Source: Cinnamomum chago
Taxonomy: Eukaryota > Streptophyta > Magnoliopsida > Laurales > Lauraceae
Direction of reading: 5' to 3'
Assembly: GCA_038049695.1 (NCBI GenBank)
Contig: CP142451.1
Span: 12,708,001 to 12,772,000, forward strand
Length of the DNA: 64,000 nucleotides
Of this stretch, positions 25,708 to 37,708 are shown one piece after another. The notes beneath the pieces are model-generated. The model saw nothing but the letters and a program-made list of their open reading frames with translations. It ran no database searches and was not told the origin of the DNA. Both the position numbers and the translations under genes were made by a program. Position 1 is the first letter of the stretch. Every line of letters begins with the position of its first letter.

Positions 25708-26747
25708 AACGCTATGGTCTTTCATGCCTATGCAGTCCTGCTGCTGGCTCTTGATTCGAACAGTCAAAGTGATCCTCCATCTTATGAAAGTGTTGCACTT
25801 GGAGGTGTAGGAGCAGCTGCCTTGCAGAGCTTTATACTTCGTCCAGTTGAACACCTTAAGATACGCCTCCAGTTACAACATGAAGCTAAACAAGAAGGTC
25901 CACTTGGCCTTGCCAAGAGAATTATGAGGACAGAGGGGAACAAAGGAATCTATCGAGGCCCAACTGTTACCATTCTCAGAGATGCACCTGCCCATGATGT
26001 CTATTTCTGGACATACCAGTACGCATGAGAGCAGCTCCATCCTGGCTGTCGAAGGAGTGGCCAAGAGAACCTTAGGACGATGCTCATGGCAGGAGGGTGA
26101 AGGTAGTAGATACAGCGAAAGCATGATCTTTAATAGTAGATCTAGTGGAAGATGTATGGTTGAAAGTTAGTGCTAACTATTATTCTCATGTCTATATATA
26201 GCTCTTTGGCTAAAGGGTGATACAATCTCCATTCAAATTCGAATTGAGAGATGATAAGGATAATAGGTTGGACCAAACTCTCTCAATTTGAATTTAAATG
26301 GAGCTATGGTAAGGATAGAGAGTTTGGTAAAACTCAAACTATTCTTATCCATATCCCCATGAGATTCCTTATGAGGGGTGTATTTTTGTGAGTGGGGTCC
26401 ACGCACATGTAAACACAAGTGGGCCCCATCACAAATGCCAGCAGGGGTGTCCAGTTGGGTCTGCTGCCACCCCTTGGATGTGGTGAGGTCGACCAGACTA
26501 CAGGCTGAAACACAATTGTGACACCACTTCCCACCACCTAAATACCAAGGCATCGTTGATTGCTTCCGCTGGAGTGTACGAGAAGAGGGCTATGGTGTGC
26601 TTTGGTGAGGATTGGGAACTATGGTCGGTCGCCCGAGCTTTTGTGGTGAATGGAGCCATCTTTGCCGCGAATGAAGTAGCTTTGCAATGCTTGTTTACAA
26701 ACGAGAGAAAGGAAACAGCAGAGGAGAAGGAACGAATAGGAAATTGA
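25708..26747 (+). pseudogene. BAC2: BAC2-like mitochondrial basic amino acid carrier, broken
   Basis: The frame from 25708 matches the mitochondrial carrier family and resembles BAC2, the arginine/ornithine carrier of the inner membrane (NAMVFHAYAVLL, then RPVEHLKIRLQLQ and RDAPAHDVYFWTYQYA). It is then cut by TGA at 26026-26028, where an Arg codon (CGA) is expected. The homology continues in frame as EQLHPGCRRSGQENLRTMLM to about 26095. It resumes at 26441 as AGVSSWVCCHPLDVV and near 26542 as YQGIVDCFRWSVREEGYGVLW. A second TGA follows at 26606, then a 4-bp duplication (GGTCGGTC, 26623-26630) shifts the frame before ARAFVVNGAIFAANEVALQC. The N-terminal third is missing. The 26096-26440 stretch may be a decayed intron. 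Two stops and a frameshift make it a pseudogene. Confidence 0.88.
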
Positions 26748-26776
26748 TGCTTTAATATTGTTTTCATTTAACCTTA

Positions 26777-27656
26777 TGAAAATTCTATATGGGCTACCAG
26801 AATGGATTACTAGTTCTATTTAACCAATCAATGCAGCGGAAATAAATCAATCATACAATATAGAACTAGCTATCTACCAATCACACACCACAAGAAGGCA
26901 GACACAATATTTAACGTGGAAATCCTATCCAGGGAGAAAAACCACGAACCAGAAATCAAGAGTTCACGAACAGTTACAAGATATACTCACAAGCTCCTTT
27001 ACCTCAGTCTGTACCTCGACCTAAGGACTGTAGTTATTCTTGCAAAGAATCCACTGACACGACATCCACCGCGCCCCGTTCTCCTTACTTGATCTCCTCG
27101 CACCTTGTCAACCAAGATGATCAATCTTCTACAAGAAAAGTAGAAGCAGCAATAACCTTCTAGAGCAGCCCTTCAGAATAGTCTCTCAATGGCTCTAGAG
27201 AATAACTCTCTCTAAAATATCTCTGACCCAGATCAATGAGAGTTGTGATGGTGGTATCTAGGGTTGAGAGAAACACCCTATTAATAGCTCCAAATTCGTG
27301 CCTTAGACTTAGTGCACAAGTAGGACTCAAACTGGGAAACAAAGTCTCAAAAGGAAACTAAATCGGATCAGAATAGAGGAGTTTCCCGAATCTGCGCACC
27401 TGTCCGATCGATCGCCCCTACAGGTCCGATCGATCGGCCTGACATTTAACTGAGGCCTTTTTCTGACCGATCGATCGGTTTGAGGCTCCGATCGATCGGG
27501 CCTGGGAAATTCGCCCGGTCTGCTTTTTTCTTCTATACTTCACTTCAGCTCTTCTGGCGACACATCCACAGTCCATTCTAAAGTAAATTAGAAAATACAA
27601 CTCAATGAACCCAGAGTTTTGTCCAACCCATGAATTAGCCAATAAAAATACTAACA
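26777..27656 (-). repeat. 3' LTR of the gag-only Copia element
   Basis: 880 bp, ends TGTTAG...TTTTCA on the minus strand. It holds four CCGATCGATCGG-type palindromes at 27404, 27426, 27467 and 27488, about 150-250 bp from its 5' end. Confidence 0.93.
27404..27499. other. Two pairs of CCGATCGATCGG palindromes in the Copia LTR
   Basis: The palindromes start at 27404 (last base altered), 27426, 27467 and 27488. The spacings are 22, 41 and 21 bp, so all four lie on a grid of about two helical turns. The identical set occurs in the other LTR at 30477, 30499, 30540 and 30561. Confidence 0.95.
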
Positions 27657-27938
27657 ATCTCCCCCTTTGGCAATTCATGGACAAAACTCCCTAAAACAAT
27701 ACAAATGATCTACCCAAGAGAAAAACCCAAAATACATTGAATTTAAAAAAATCAGCATCTGTAGATCTTTGCTTATTTTTCCCCCTGGCTTTAGTATTCT
27801 CCCCCTTTTTGTCCACAATTGACAAACAATTTTCTTCAAGCAGCTTCTGTCAATCTGGATTCTGCAGCTCCCCCTAAATAGACTCCCCCTTAAGATGAGC
27901 TTCGTATCAGCACTGGGGTGGGGGCTTGATCTTGTAGA

Positions 27939-29788
27939 TCAGGGGTGATGAAGCTTTGACACACACACTTGCATTTTCAGATAGTTCAGCACAGTGTGTA
28001 CCAAGACAGATGGAAGGTCTTCTTTCTTAACCCAGACAGCTTTGGTTTTCATAGGTAACGCTTCCTTCTGCTTTTTCCATTGCTTTTGGTTTGAAGACTT
28101 TCGCAGCTTATTGCAATGGGGTCGAATGTGTCCTTTAATTCCACAGTGATGACAAGTGGGTGTACGTTCAGGACGTAACACATTCTTCTTCTTGGCATCT
28201 GTATTTGTAACATGACCAATATAATTAGTAACAACTGAATTTTGAACAAAACAATTATTACCTTTGGCTTTTGATGTAGATGCTCCGTCAGCGTAGCCAA
28301 TGCCATGCATGTTATTCTTTGCCTTTTGACTGCACAGGATGTCATCAAGTTTTTTAGACCCAGCATTCATCCTGTTAAGTGAAGCCTTGGTTGTATCCAA
28401 CTCAGAAAGAACTATCTTGAGTCTTCCTTGCAAGTCGGTATTTTCAGCTTTCAAGGTCTTCATATCGTGATTAAGCAACTCACACTTCTGTGCTTCAGCA
28501 GTCAATATATCTGCCAGTTTGTTATTTTCAGCCTCTAAGTGACTCACTTTTGTAAGAGCTTCAGACAATTCAGCTTTTAAAGAAGTATTCTACTCTTCAG
28601 ATTCTTTTCAGCTTGTAGCCACTTTTCATTCATCTTGAGCATCTTCATGGTCTTTGCAAACAATATATGATATTCAGCTTGCCAATCATGTTCTCTCTCT
28701 GACTTACTAACATCTTGATCAGTCCCTTCATCAGAAACTATTGGAGTAGCAGAAACAGAAGTTGCCATGAATGCCATGAATTTCTCTTTGCTAGCATCAG
28801 GCTTCTCAGACTCAGATTTTTTATCATCTTCCTCAGAAGTATCATCATCCCAAGTCAGATTGAAAGCCTTCTTCTTTGGTTTCTTGTTAGCACAGTCACT
28901 AGCAATGTGTCCATAACCAGGACACTCAAAACATTTAATCTCTTTAGAAGTTTTCTTCTTTACAAAATTTTTAGGGACTTTCAGATCACTTTTCTTCCCC
29001 TTCATGAAAGCTTGAAATTGCTTCATAAACTCAACAGCAACTTGGGGATCAATCTCCACAGAATCAGACTCAGAATCACTAGCAATTTTCTTGTATGATT
29101 ATTTGGAGGCTCTCAAAGCAACACCTTTGGATTTTAATTTTCCATTAGTCCTTAGGTTTGCTTCAAAAGTCTGAAGGTTGCCAACTAATTCCTCAACTTT
29201 GAGAATATTGAGGTTTTTATTCTCTTCTATGGCCACAACTTTTGCATCAAACCTTTCTGGAAGAGACCGCAGAATCTTTTTCACAATTCTATTTTCAGGA
29301 ATTGGCTCTCCCAAAGTAAATGTATCATTCACAATTGTATTCAGCTTTGAATTAAACTCATCAAAAGTTTCATCATCTTCCATCTTTATGGTTTCAAAGG
29401 CTGTATACAATTTCTGAAGTTTCAACTGTTTGACAGTGTCAGTCCCTTCATGCACAGTCTGCAGAATATCCCACGCTTCTTTTGCAGTAGTGCATGTAGA
29501 AATTCTACGAAACTCAGATATGCTAACTCCATTACAAATAGCATTCAAAGCCCTAGAGTTGCAAGTGGCTGCCAATTCTTCATCCTTTGTCCACTGTTCT
29601 TCAGATTTAAAACTGGTTTTCCCATCAGTAGTAATAGTGGGCAAGGAATAGCCTTTCTCAATAGATTTCCATATTTTCAGATCTATGGCTTTTACAAAGG
29701 CAACCATTCTGGCTTTCCAATAAGCATAATTAGAACCATCCAGCATAGGAGGCTTATTGGTTGAAGTGCCTTCTCGATAGACATCCAT
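27939..29788 (-). pseudogene. Copia gag, interrupted
   Basis: From ATG at 29788 the frame encodes a UBN2-type gag capsid region (MDVYREGTST, then MLDGSNYAYWKARM). It is interrupted by an in-frame TAA at 29099-29101 and continues with a zinc knuckle CFECPGYGHIASDC (CX2CX4HX4C). A frameshift near 28570-28590 follows, then a coiled-coil stretch (SHLEAENNKLADILTAEAQK). A second zinc knuckle CHHCGIKGHIRPHC and a basic tail end the reading frame where a protease would begin in a complete Copia polyprotein. Translation alone would give only the capsid part. Mobilisation would need enzymes from a related full-length copy. Confidence 0.9.
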
Positions 29789-29843
29789 TCTAGCAATATT
29801 TGGATCAACATAATAAAATAGTGCAACCCTCTCTGATACCAAT

Positions 29844-30729
29844 TGAAAATTCTATATGGGGCTACCAGAATGGATTACTAGTTCTATTTAACCAATCAAT
29901 GCAGCGGAAATAAATCAATCAGATAATATAGAACTAGCTATCTACCAATCACACACCACAAGAAGGCAGACACAATATTTAACGTGGAAACCCTATCCAG
30001 GGAGAAAAACCACGAACCAGAAATCAAGAGTTCACGAACAGTTACAAGATATATATACTCACAAGCTCCTTTACCTCAGTCTGTACCTCGACCTAAGGAC
30101 TGTAGTTATTCTTGCAAAGAATCCACTGACACGAAATCCACCGCGCCCCGTTCTCCTTACTTGATCTCCTCGCACCTTGTCAACCAAGATGATCAATCTT
30201 CTACAAGAAAAGTAGAAGCAGCAATAACCTTCTAGAGCAGCCCTTCAGAATAGTCTCTCAATGGCTCTAGAGAATAACTCTCTCTAAAATATCTCTGACC
30301 CAGATCAATGAGAGTTGTGATGGTGGTATCTAGGGTTGAGAGAAACACCCTATTAATAGCTCCAAATTCGTGCCTTAGACTTAGTGCACAAGTAGGACTC
30401 AAATTGGAAAACAAAGTCTCAAAAAGGAAACTAAATCGGATCAGAATAGAGGAGTTTCCCGAATCTACGCACCTGTCCGATCGATCGCCCCTGCAGGTCC
30501 GATCGATCGGCCTAACATTTAACTGAGGCTTTTTTCTGGCCGATCGATCGGTCTGAGGCTCCGATCGATCGGGCCTGGGAAATTCGCCCGGTCTGCTTTT
30601 TTCTTCTATTCTTCACTTTAGCTCTTCCGGCGACACATCCACAGTCCATTCTAAAATAAATTAGAAAATACAACTCAATGGACCCAGAGTTTTGTCCAAC
30701 CCATGAATTAGCCAATAAAAATACTAACA
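29844..30729 (-). repeat. 5' LTR of the gag-only Copia element
   Basis: 886 bp, adjacent to the primer site at about 29832-29842. It differs from its partner by about 20 substitutions and a few short indels (for example ATATAT expansion near 30052). All four palindromes are unchanged. Confidence 0.93.
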
Positions 30730-32068
30730 CCTTAGAACGTTGAAGATGATAATGACCAAGGGGAAAACAGTATAGAGTTCTGTTATATTTAAACGCAAAA
30801 CAGTGTGTGTGACATATTAAGTAGATTTTTTTTGTGTGGCAAGTCAAGTAAAAACTCCCAACTCCACTGCATCATTTGTAATTATTCTTAAATTGTTTTG
30901 TAATTGGGTGTTAATTAAGGGAATGAATTTTGGAGAGCTTGTTACCATAAATTTACAAGATTCTTGCAATGCATACTTTGTTTATTTTTCTTCTCTCTTC
31001 ACTTCTAATGACAATGGTTTGAGCCTTGTTCTTGTATTGAATAGATCTACTAGGAACTCATGTTGCATGTGGAGCTCCTAATGCTGCAAAGCCTACGAAA
31101 ACTGACAAATTTATGCCGCATGTGCTTACCCAGTTGCATAAGGTTCTGATCCTCATCCTCTTTGTTCCAGAAGATATCAAGATCAAATGCTCACAAAGTA
31201 GTAGTTGCAGTATGCACAAGATATATATATGAAGGATTACATCACCAAATGACTCAATTTACATAGCCACGTGTAAGGGCCTACCCCTTGAAGGGTTGGT
31301 AATGAACGCCAGTCTAGTATAGTCATCTCTTGATGTCAAAGCGATCGAATCAAGTGAACCGCAGTTGAAACTGTAGTTGTGTGTTGGGTAATAATGGATA
31401 TACCTTCGGATTCATGATTGGTTTGTGTTCCATAAATGAGCTAGAGAATAATGACGTTATGTCTAATCCAGTTAAAAATGTTTATTACTGCTGGTGGTGA
31501 AGCGGTTCAAATGTGCCATTTACGTTCAGCTTCAATTGATTTGCACAAGGCCCCCAGGTATGTGATTGCCGTCAGGTTTTTCAGAGTATTTCTCCTCATG
31601 AATGAGGTTGGTTCATATAAAGGACAAACAATCGGATTTTCAATTGAAGCCAGTGAGATGGATAATTTCTGACCAGAGTTTACAAGGGATTCCTTGATCA
31701 AATGGTCCTGGTCCATTAGCCTTAGTGGCTCTTTTACAGGTTACTCATGGTGGGCCCACACTGGCCCACACACCAATAGAATATGGGTTCACCCGATCCA
31801 TTGCCACTCTTAAATACAGCATTGATGAATATGGAAGATGAGTGCCAAGAAACGAGTCTATAATATATAAACATCTCGAAGGGAGATTACTCGGTTTATT
31901 CATTTAACACTACAGTCATGTCAACATTACAGATAAATCTCCCTTATCATATGCAATACAGACACAGGAAGAAACATGAAAACTGAAATAGCTCCATACT
32001 ATATATAAATGCAAGATAAAGCTAAACGAGGCGTTGCTACTTGCTAGTCTGATTGATTGAGAACTTGA
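30730..32068. other. Intergenic between Copia element and BURP gene
   Basis: No gene is recognised. The right part includes the 3' flank of the BURP gene. A 73-codon open frame at 31451-31672 shows no known domain. Confidence 0.4.
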
Positions 32069-35000
32069 CTAGTTCTGAACCCATACTATGTGATCCTCAG
32101 GAATGAAATGGCAGATGGGAACAGACCCTGGTTTGACCTTGAGCACCTGGAATGCCACATGTTTCGGGTTCCACTGCGACGTGTCTTTATGACACACAGC
32201 GACAGCGTCCAATCTTGTGCTGTCTACCCCCACCAATGGAACCACATAGGCGCTAGTATCAGACGTCTCATGGCAGTAGTACACTGCATATACATAGTTC
32301 TCACTGTGGCACGCCACTGACTTGGCACTAGCCAACTTGTGCACCCCTGGTGCAATGGTGTACTGTTGCTTCACTGTCTCTTTCTTGACCTCTGTTGCAA
32401 GTGCCTTAACAGGAGTGCCAAGCCTCGTCCGTGCAAAGTCGACCATGGACTCCAAAGAAGTCACACATTGCTTGGCCTCACCTTTGATTGCTGGTTCCTC
32501 ACATTGTTTAATTGTTTCCATCATTGATTGGGCCTCCTGGGAGTCACGCTCTACTGAAAATTTTTCTAGGATTTCTGGAAATTTGCTTGAAGAGAATGGA
32601 ATTTTATTGGCCTCACTGCGAGGGAGGAACTTGGGACTCTTAGTGGCCTTTGGAAAGAACATGTTCAACTTGGTACCCGGGTGTAAATCCTTCTCAAGGA
32701 AGAAAAGGGCGACGTTTGGGTCATCATGGAGCTGATCCTCAGAGGCAGCATACTTGTACAAGAACGGGCTCTTGCCAACATTCACTACCACTGGCTTTCC
32801 CTTGTGGCCTGTGTTCACATTGACACCGCCGCCTTTGCCAACATTGACAGGAGTCTTGCCATGTCCAGTATTCACACCCCCACCTTTGCTTCCCACCCCC
32901 ACCCCCACGCCCACCCCCACAGTGGTGCCGCCCTGTTTACCCTTCCCAGTGTGGACATTGACGCCTACATGAACATTAGTACCTTTCTTATCAATTATAT
33001 CTGCAAGTCAAACAACTAACTGTTAGTACTTGGTAGCATCAGTTGCAGTCCACCCAACTGCATGCATCCTAATATGTGTAGGATGAATCATAGAGTGGAT
33101 GGTTGGATGAAAGATTCTGCCTTAGAGTGGATTATCACAGTTGGTCACAATCATTAAATCACAGGGTCCACACAATAAATGATTGCACCAAAACCAGGTG
33201 GTTAGCTGTTGTATCCACTAATAATGAATTAAATCAGGTGGTTAGCTGCACTATTCATCAATAGCGAAGGCCTACCATCAATTGTGATGGTTTTCCATTA
33301 AAAATCAATGAAAAGGATAAGACCATCCTTAATTTATAATAGTCAACCCTCATAACTGACCTTCTGTTTAGACAGTAAAAATTTGACATTTCGTCATTTT
33401 AGAAAAAAATATATATTAAAGAGTATAAGCGGTTGTGTGTAGAAACCAGAAGTAGTAGTTAGTAAATGTTAACAAGGCAGGTGGTTACATGTAAATATCC
33501 TTTATACTTATAAGAACCTGCATGAGGAAGGTGGCCAAAGCTGAGTCCTATTGCGCCCAAATATGTAAAGATTTCTCTGTCACCTATACTGAGTTTTAAT
33601 GAGTTCATTCTGAAACCAAAGACGCGTCCAGCTTGTATTAGAACTGTACTTGCACACCTTTATTTTTTAATATTATTTACATCTAAACACTAAAAAAAAA
33701 AAACCTCAAAAAACATGGAGATTCACAATTTTTTCTCTTCTAGGAGAGAGACAAATACGAGAAAAAAAATATGAAATATCCTTGAATCTCAAGATTAGTC
33801 TTAAAATAATTGATATCGCCGCGACAATCCTTTTATATTTTGGACTAAACTACCCTCAACTCGCATGCACGCAAGTTGGACGTGCCCATGCAAATTGTCT
33901 ACTACAATGGCAAGTACAACAAAGACCCTTTTAACAACTCCTGCTTCCTTCTTCAGCAACTCATCATTTTGCAGGCATTCTCAGCTATTTTTAGGGTTGT
34001 TAATAGCAAAATAACCAACCCACATGGCTTCTATAATTCCTGAAATGTGATATCTTGAAGAACTGAAATGCTTTAATTGGATTCAATTGTGGCAAAGGGA
34101 AGGAAAGAGGTATGAGAACTACTCAAACCCTCTCCCACTTTGATTGATAAAGTTTTCCACACCATAACCAAAATCACTTCAAGTCCTACGAAAGCCTATA
34201 TTACTTACCAAGTGAGAGATTGGTGGTTTTGATTGATGGGCGGACAAATTCATATGTAATTTGAGGTGAAGTTGTGGCAACTAGTTCTAGGGTAACAGTG
34301 GCCACAACTTTTGCACAAATGGAAATTGAGTTGATATGAGCCATGCAAAAGGCTTGAGTTGACTGACTTGTGTGTTCTGTTTTGGTTTCGGTGGGAAGAC
34401 CAAGGTATTCATCTCTTAGCATCCATTGAACTCCATTGTTTCTTACACAACAAATTCAACTTAGAAACCAAAACCTTTTGAAAATGAAAACCCTAAAAAT
34501 AAGTTGAAAGTAGGTGCAAAATGATGAGCTACTGATAAAAGAATGGAAAAAATGTGCTATAAAGGAGCAGGAAACTGTTTTTAAGACTGTTATTGTAGTA
34601 GGTGACTCACGCATATGCATATGAGGCACGTTAATGATGCGCACATATGTGGAGGCCAGTTAGGTAAATATAAAAAAAAAGGACGGTGTACAAGGACTTC
34701 ATGAGATATTGCATGTATTTTAGGGCTGAAGTAGAGATTTGATAATATATGAGGACTTTTCCGGTAAGGGACCCTTTAAAAATTTCGGCTATATAGGTTG
34801 AAACATAAAATATCAGTCAAGAATGATATCATATGGTCTAAGCGTAATGGTTTCACCAATAATCATATGATCTCCGAAGCCAACTTTTAGAAACCTAATT
34901 CTTCAATTGTGTGATATGAGCAGCATGGATTCATAAATTAAGAGCCCAATATATGGGATTTGAAAAGGTGGAGCATACTCCACTCTCAAAAGTAGAATAA

Positions 35001-35811
35001 CCGGTCAGAACACCTGGCTTCTTACCATAGGGGTAAGGAGCGGCCGTTCTCACCTAATTATTTAGGGTTTGATCCCTACATATGCCCCCTCTTCCTCTCC
35101 GTAGGTTTTTTTTCGATTTGTGTGGGCTGTCTTTCCGGATGACACTCTCTTGGTTTCCAACCCCCTTGGCTAGAACCACAATTATAGGCTGCCAAAGGAG
35201 AGTATTGGAGCACTCAATAGGCCAGAGCCCAGACCCAAACCTGACCCAGATTCCATCAGGTCTCAAGACTCAGATTCGAGCCCAACCCAAGTTTTACTCA
35301 TGTTGGGTTATGCGGGTTTGAGTTTAGCTCGACCCAAGTTGCACCCTGCATGCCTAACAGAAAACCAAGGTCTGACCAGTACGACAAAGGAAAACAACAC
35401 CGGCAAATGGGACTCTAGTCTACACCCAGCAGAAATAAAATGCAGAGCTGAGGGCTTCTCTCACTCACAGATGGAGCTTTTCAAGGATTAAAGTTGACCC
35501 ATCTCTTCACACTCAAGAGAAGAACACTTGGGGGACTTACCAGGTTGTAAGCGCTCTCTAATGGAGTTTGGGATGGGCGTACTTGGCAGCATCGTTTTCC
35601 AGTAGTCTTCTGGAGCTATTCCAGCATGGCATATTGACACAACAGCTGCAAGCTGCAATGATAAAATCAAGAAGAAAGATGTTAAAACCAAAGCTAAAGG
35701 AGGAATTGATAACTGAAAGAGATGATCGTAGTAGAATAGAGAATATGTAGTTAAAACCAAAGGGATGGTTCTCACCACAGCGATGGAGAAGAAAATTAGA
35801 TTGCGAGCCAT
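32069..35811 (-). CDS. RD22: BURP-domain protein, RD22-like
   Basis: Three exons (35811-35776, 35652-35541, 33000-32069) join at GT-AG sites to give 359 aa. Exon 1 and the start of exon 2 encode a signal peptide (MARNLIFFSIAVLAAVVSIC, then HA), followed by APEDYWKTMLPSTPIP, typical of RD22 N-termini. Next comes a Gly/Val-rich repeat region with VNVHTGKG and VNTGHGK units. The C-terminal BURP domain has the full pattern CH-X10-CH-X25-CH-X25-CH (ACHSENYVYAVYYCHE onward). RD22 proteins are secreted to the wall and are typically induced by ABA and drought in Arabidopsis. Function here is inferred from family. The second intron is long (2540 bp). A TATA box lies about 70 bp upstream of the ATG. 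No defect is seen. Confidence 0.95.
34201..34422 (-). other. Open frame with splice donor inside the BURP intron
   Basis: On the minus strand an ATG at 34422 (MLRDEYLGLPTETKTEHTSQ) opens a frame of over 70 codons. It ends at CACTTG followed by GTAAGTAATAT, a consensus splice donor, at about 34208. I recognise no family. It could be an unused exon, a captured fragment or chance. Confidence 0.2.
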
Positions 35812-35880
35812 GGAGAGAGAAGAAGTACAATATCAAGTAGAACACACTGCACTAAAGAAAAGGGAAGTGGGTCTAGTCTA

Positions 35881-35887
35881 TTTTATA
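35881..35887 (-). promoter_or_regulatory. TATA box of the RD22-like gene
   Basis: The minus strand reads CCTTATAAAATAG here, a strong TATA box about 70 bp upstream of the start codon, implying a leader of about 40 nt. A G-box/ABRE-like ACACGTGG lies farther upstream near 36694. Confidence 0.7.
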
Positions 35888-36462
35888 AGGCCATGGCAGT
35901 CCACTGTTCACTTCCACCTACAAACCACCACTCAATTTAATGGATACCCTCAACTGTCTCCTCCATGCATCATCATCATCATTCAATGTAGTTGGATAGG
36001 CCGGTGGGGCAGGTGGATGTCGTGGGCATGTCTCTGATTGGTGGGCTCCACATCGTATAATTATCTGACCAATCTTCTGATTGGCCACACCATAGAAACT
36101 TCGACCTTGATAACATTGGACTAATGAATGCTATGATGCCATTGCCGAGCCACTCCCTAGGAACACACCATAGAAAAGGTAGGATAGGGATATTATACAT
36201 GAAAAACGGAGTATTAGATACAATGAAACACAATATATAAAATATCAGATACCACACAGCACAATAATCTCATTAATTTTGAAGTACCATACATCGTAGG
36301 ATGAATGTGTCTATCAAAGCAGATGTCTGATCGGAAAAAATAGTAGACATTGATACGAAAGTCAGATATTCTCTTGAAACATGGTCCTTTGGGTTGGGAC
36401 CCACGAGATGGACCGCCCAGATCCCTTAACATGGGGGGGGTTTAAAAGAAGACACACATGGT

Positions 36463-36760
36463 TCATTGTCATCATCAAAGTTTAATCTAGTGACGCCCCG
36501 GAGTCCCACATCTCCTACAGAGAGGAAAGTGAATGATGTTATATGTAGAGTTTACACCCTTATTTTGCATGAGGCCTTTTGATGGGTTGAGGGTGGGGCG
36601 TTACAAATCCACACTATGTTAGGTAGATGTGGTTCATTGTCATCATCAAAGTTTAATCCACACTCCACACTATGTTGGGGTTATGAAGTCAGTACACGTG
36701 GTTCAATGTCATCATCAAAGTTTAATCCACACTATGTTGGGGTTATGAAGTAGGTAGTTT
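36463..36760. repeat. Short dispersed/tandem repeat with an embedded LTR remnant
   Basis: The block GTTCATTGTCATCATCAAAG (or CAATGTC variant) plus TTTAATC occurs near 36460, 36632 and 36702. Between the first two lies a stretch bounded by TGACGCCCCGGAGTCCCACA and GGGGCGTTACA, which resembles small pieces of an LTR with TGTAACGCCCC-type ends. Confidence 0.6.
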
Positions 36761-37532
36761 ATCTCATCTTTTAACTATTACGTATTTTGGGTGTATTGAT
36801 TACCAAGTTAAAATGGTTGAGGACCAAAAATTCAAATCCGGAGGGATAAAAAGAAAAAAAAAAAGCTCCATGCTCTGTTTTGTGTACACACGCATTGGCT
36901 AGCTAATTGAGAGGGGTGAGCTGTGATAATTCTGTTTGTGAGTAATACCATTTCAGATCAGACGGTTGGCTGGGACAGATCGGTCTAAATTCAAATCCGA
37001 AGGCCCATCTTCTATTACTCAAAGGCCGCCCAAGGTCGAAGGTCAAACAGAATTTTATTGCAAGGTCGGCTCCACCGTTTCTTATTTTTGCTCAGAAGCC
37101 CAATGAATTGAATGGAGATGTGACTTGTCAGATGAAGTTCATTGCTCTCTCTGCTCAAGGACATAAATGAGTTGGTGGTGGTGGTTTGCAGTTTTAGTCG
37201 ACTGATGAACTCTTTTGATGGGACTAATGAGAGATTAAAAAACTTAACCAGTTCAGACCTGATCTGTGAGCCAAACAGATTCTCCCCAAATTCACAGAAC
37301 TCAACCCATGCCAGAAACACGTTATCAGGGAGAAGGTGGACCAGTTTTAGTCTGATTTGGATCTTTGCAACTTAATTGCCTTGCAGTCAGTTACCAACTT
37401 ATCATACTGTGAATCTGTTTACTTTTTTTTTTTATTTATTTTTTCATTTTTTTGCATTATGCAAAAATAAAAGAAATTTGCATTTTCCAAATCATTTATC
37501 ATAAATACTGTCGATGAATTATTAACATGCAG

Positions 37533-37708
37533 TTTTTTTTTTTCCTGATAACGCAGGTTCTCAGCCCTTTACGTCAGAATAATCCCTACGAACATAGGAG
37601 AGAAAGCTGGATAAAATTCCCCTGTGGCCTCAGTGTGGTAGTGTAATTTCGAACATACAATCTCTGGGTGCAAACTGTGGTCCGAGTCCAATTGAGCTAA
37701 CACTCTGG
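37533..37708 (-). mobile_element. tRNA-derived SINE
   Basis: On the minus strand it has an A-box-like TTAGCTCAATTGG and a B-box-like TATGTTCGAAAT. ACTACCACACTG, shared with the SINE at 57553, follows, and a short A tail closes it (T run at 37533-37543). It is flanked by ATTAACATGCAG and ATTAACATGCGG (37521-37532 and 37709-37720), a 12-bp TSD with one mismatch. Confidence 0.85.

Larger units (their letters stand above)
26777..30729 (-). mobile_element. Gag-only Copia-type LTR retrotransposon
   Basis: The element is 3953 bp with two nearly identical LTRs (26777-27656 and 29844-30729), TG...CA ends and a perfect 5-bp TSD, CCTTA (26772-26776 and 30730-30734). On the minus strand the 5' LTR is followed by a primer site TGGTATCAGAG (tRNA-Met type). 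A purine tract AAAGGGGGAGA precedes the 3' LTR. The 2.2-kb interior encodes only gag; protease, integrase, reverse transcriptase and RNase H are absent. By eye the LTRs differ at about 20 positions plus small indels, so the insertion is fairly recent. It lies just downstream of the BAC2-like pseudogene. Confidence 0.95.

Noticed and set aside
32090..33019. Plus-strand open frames opposite the BURP exon
   Set aside because: Shadows of the long BURP exon; composition mirrors the Gly/Val repeat.
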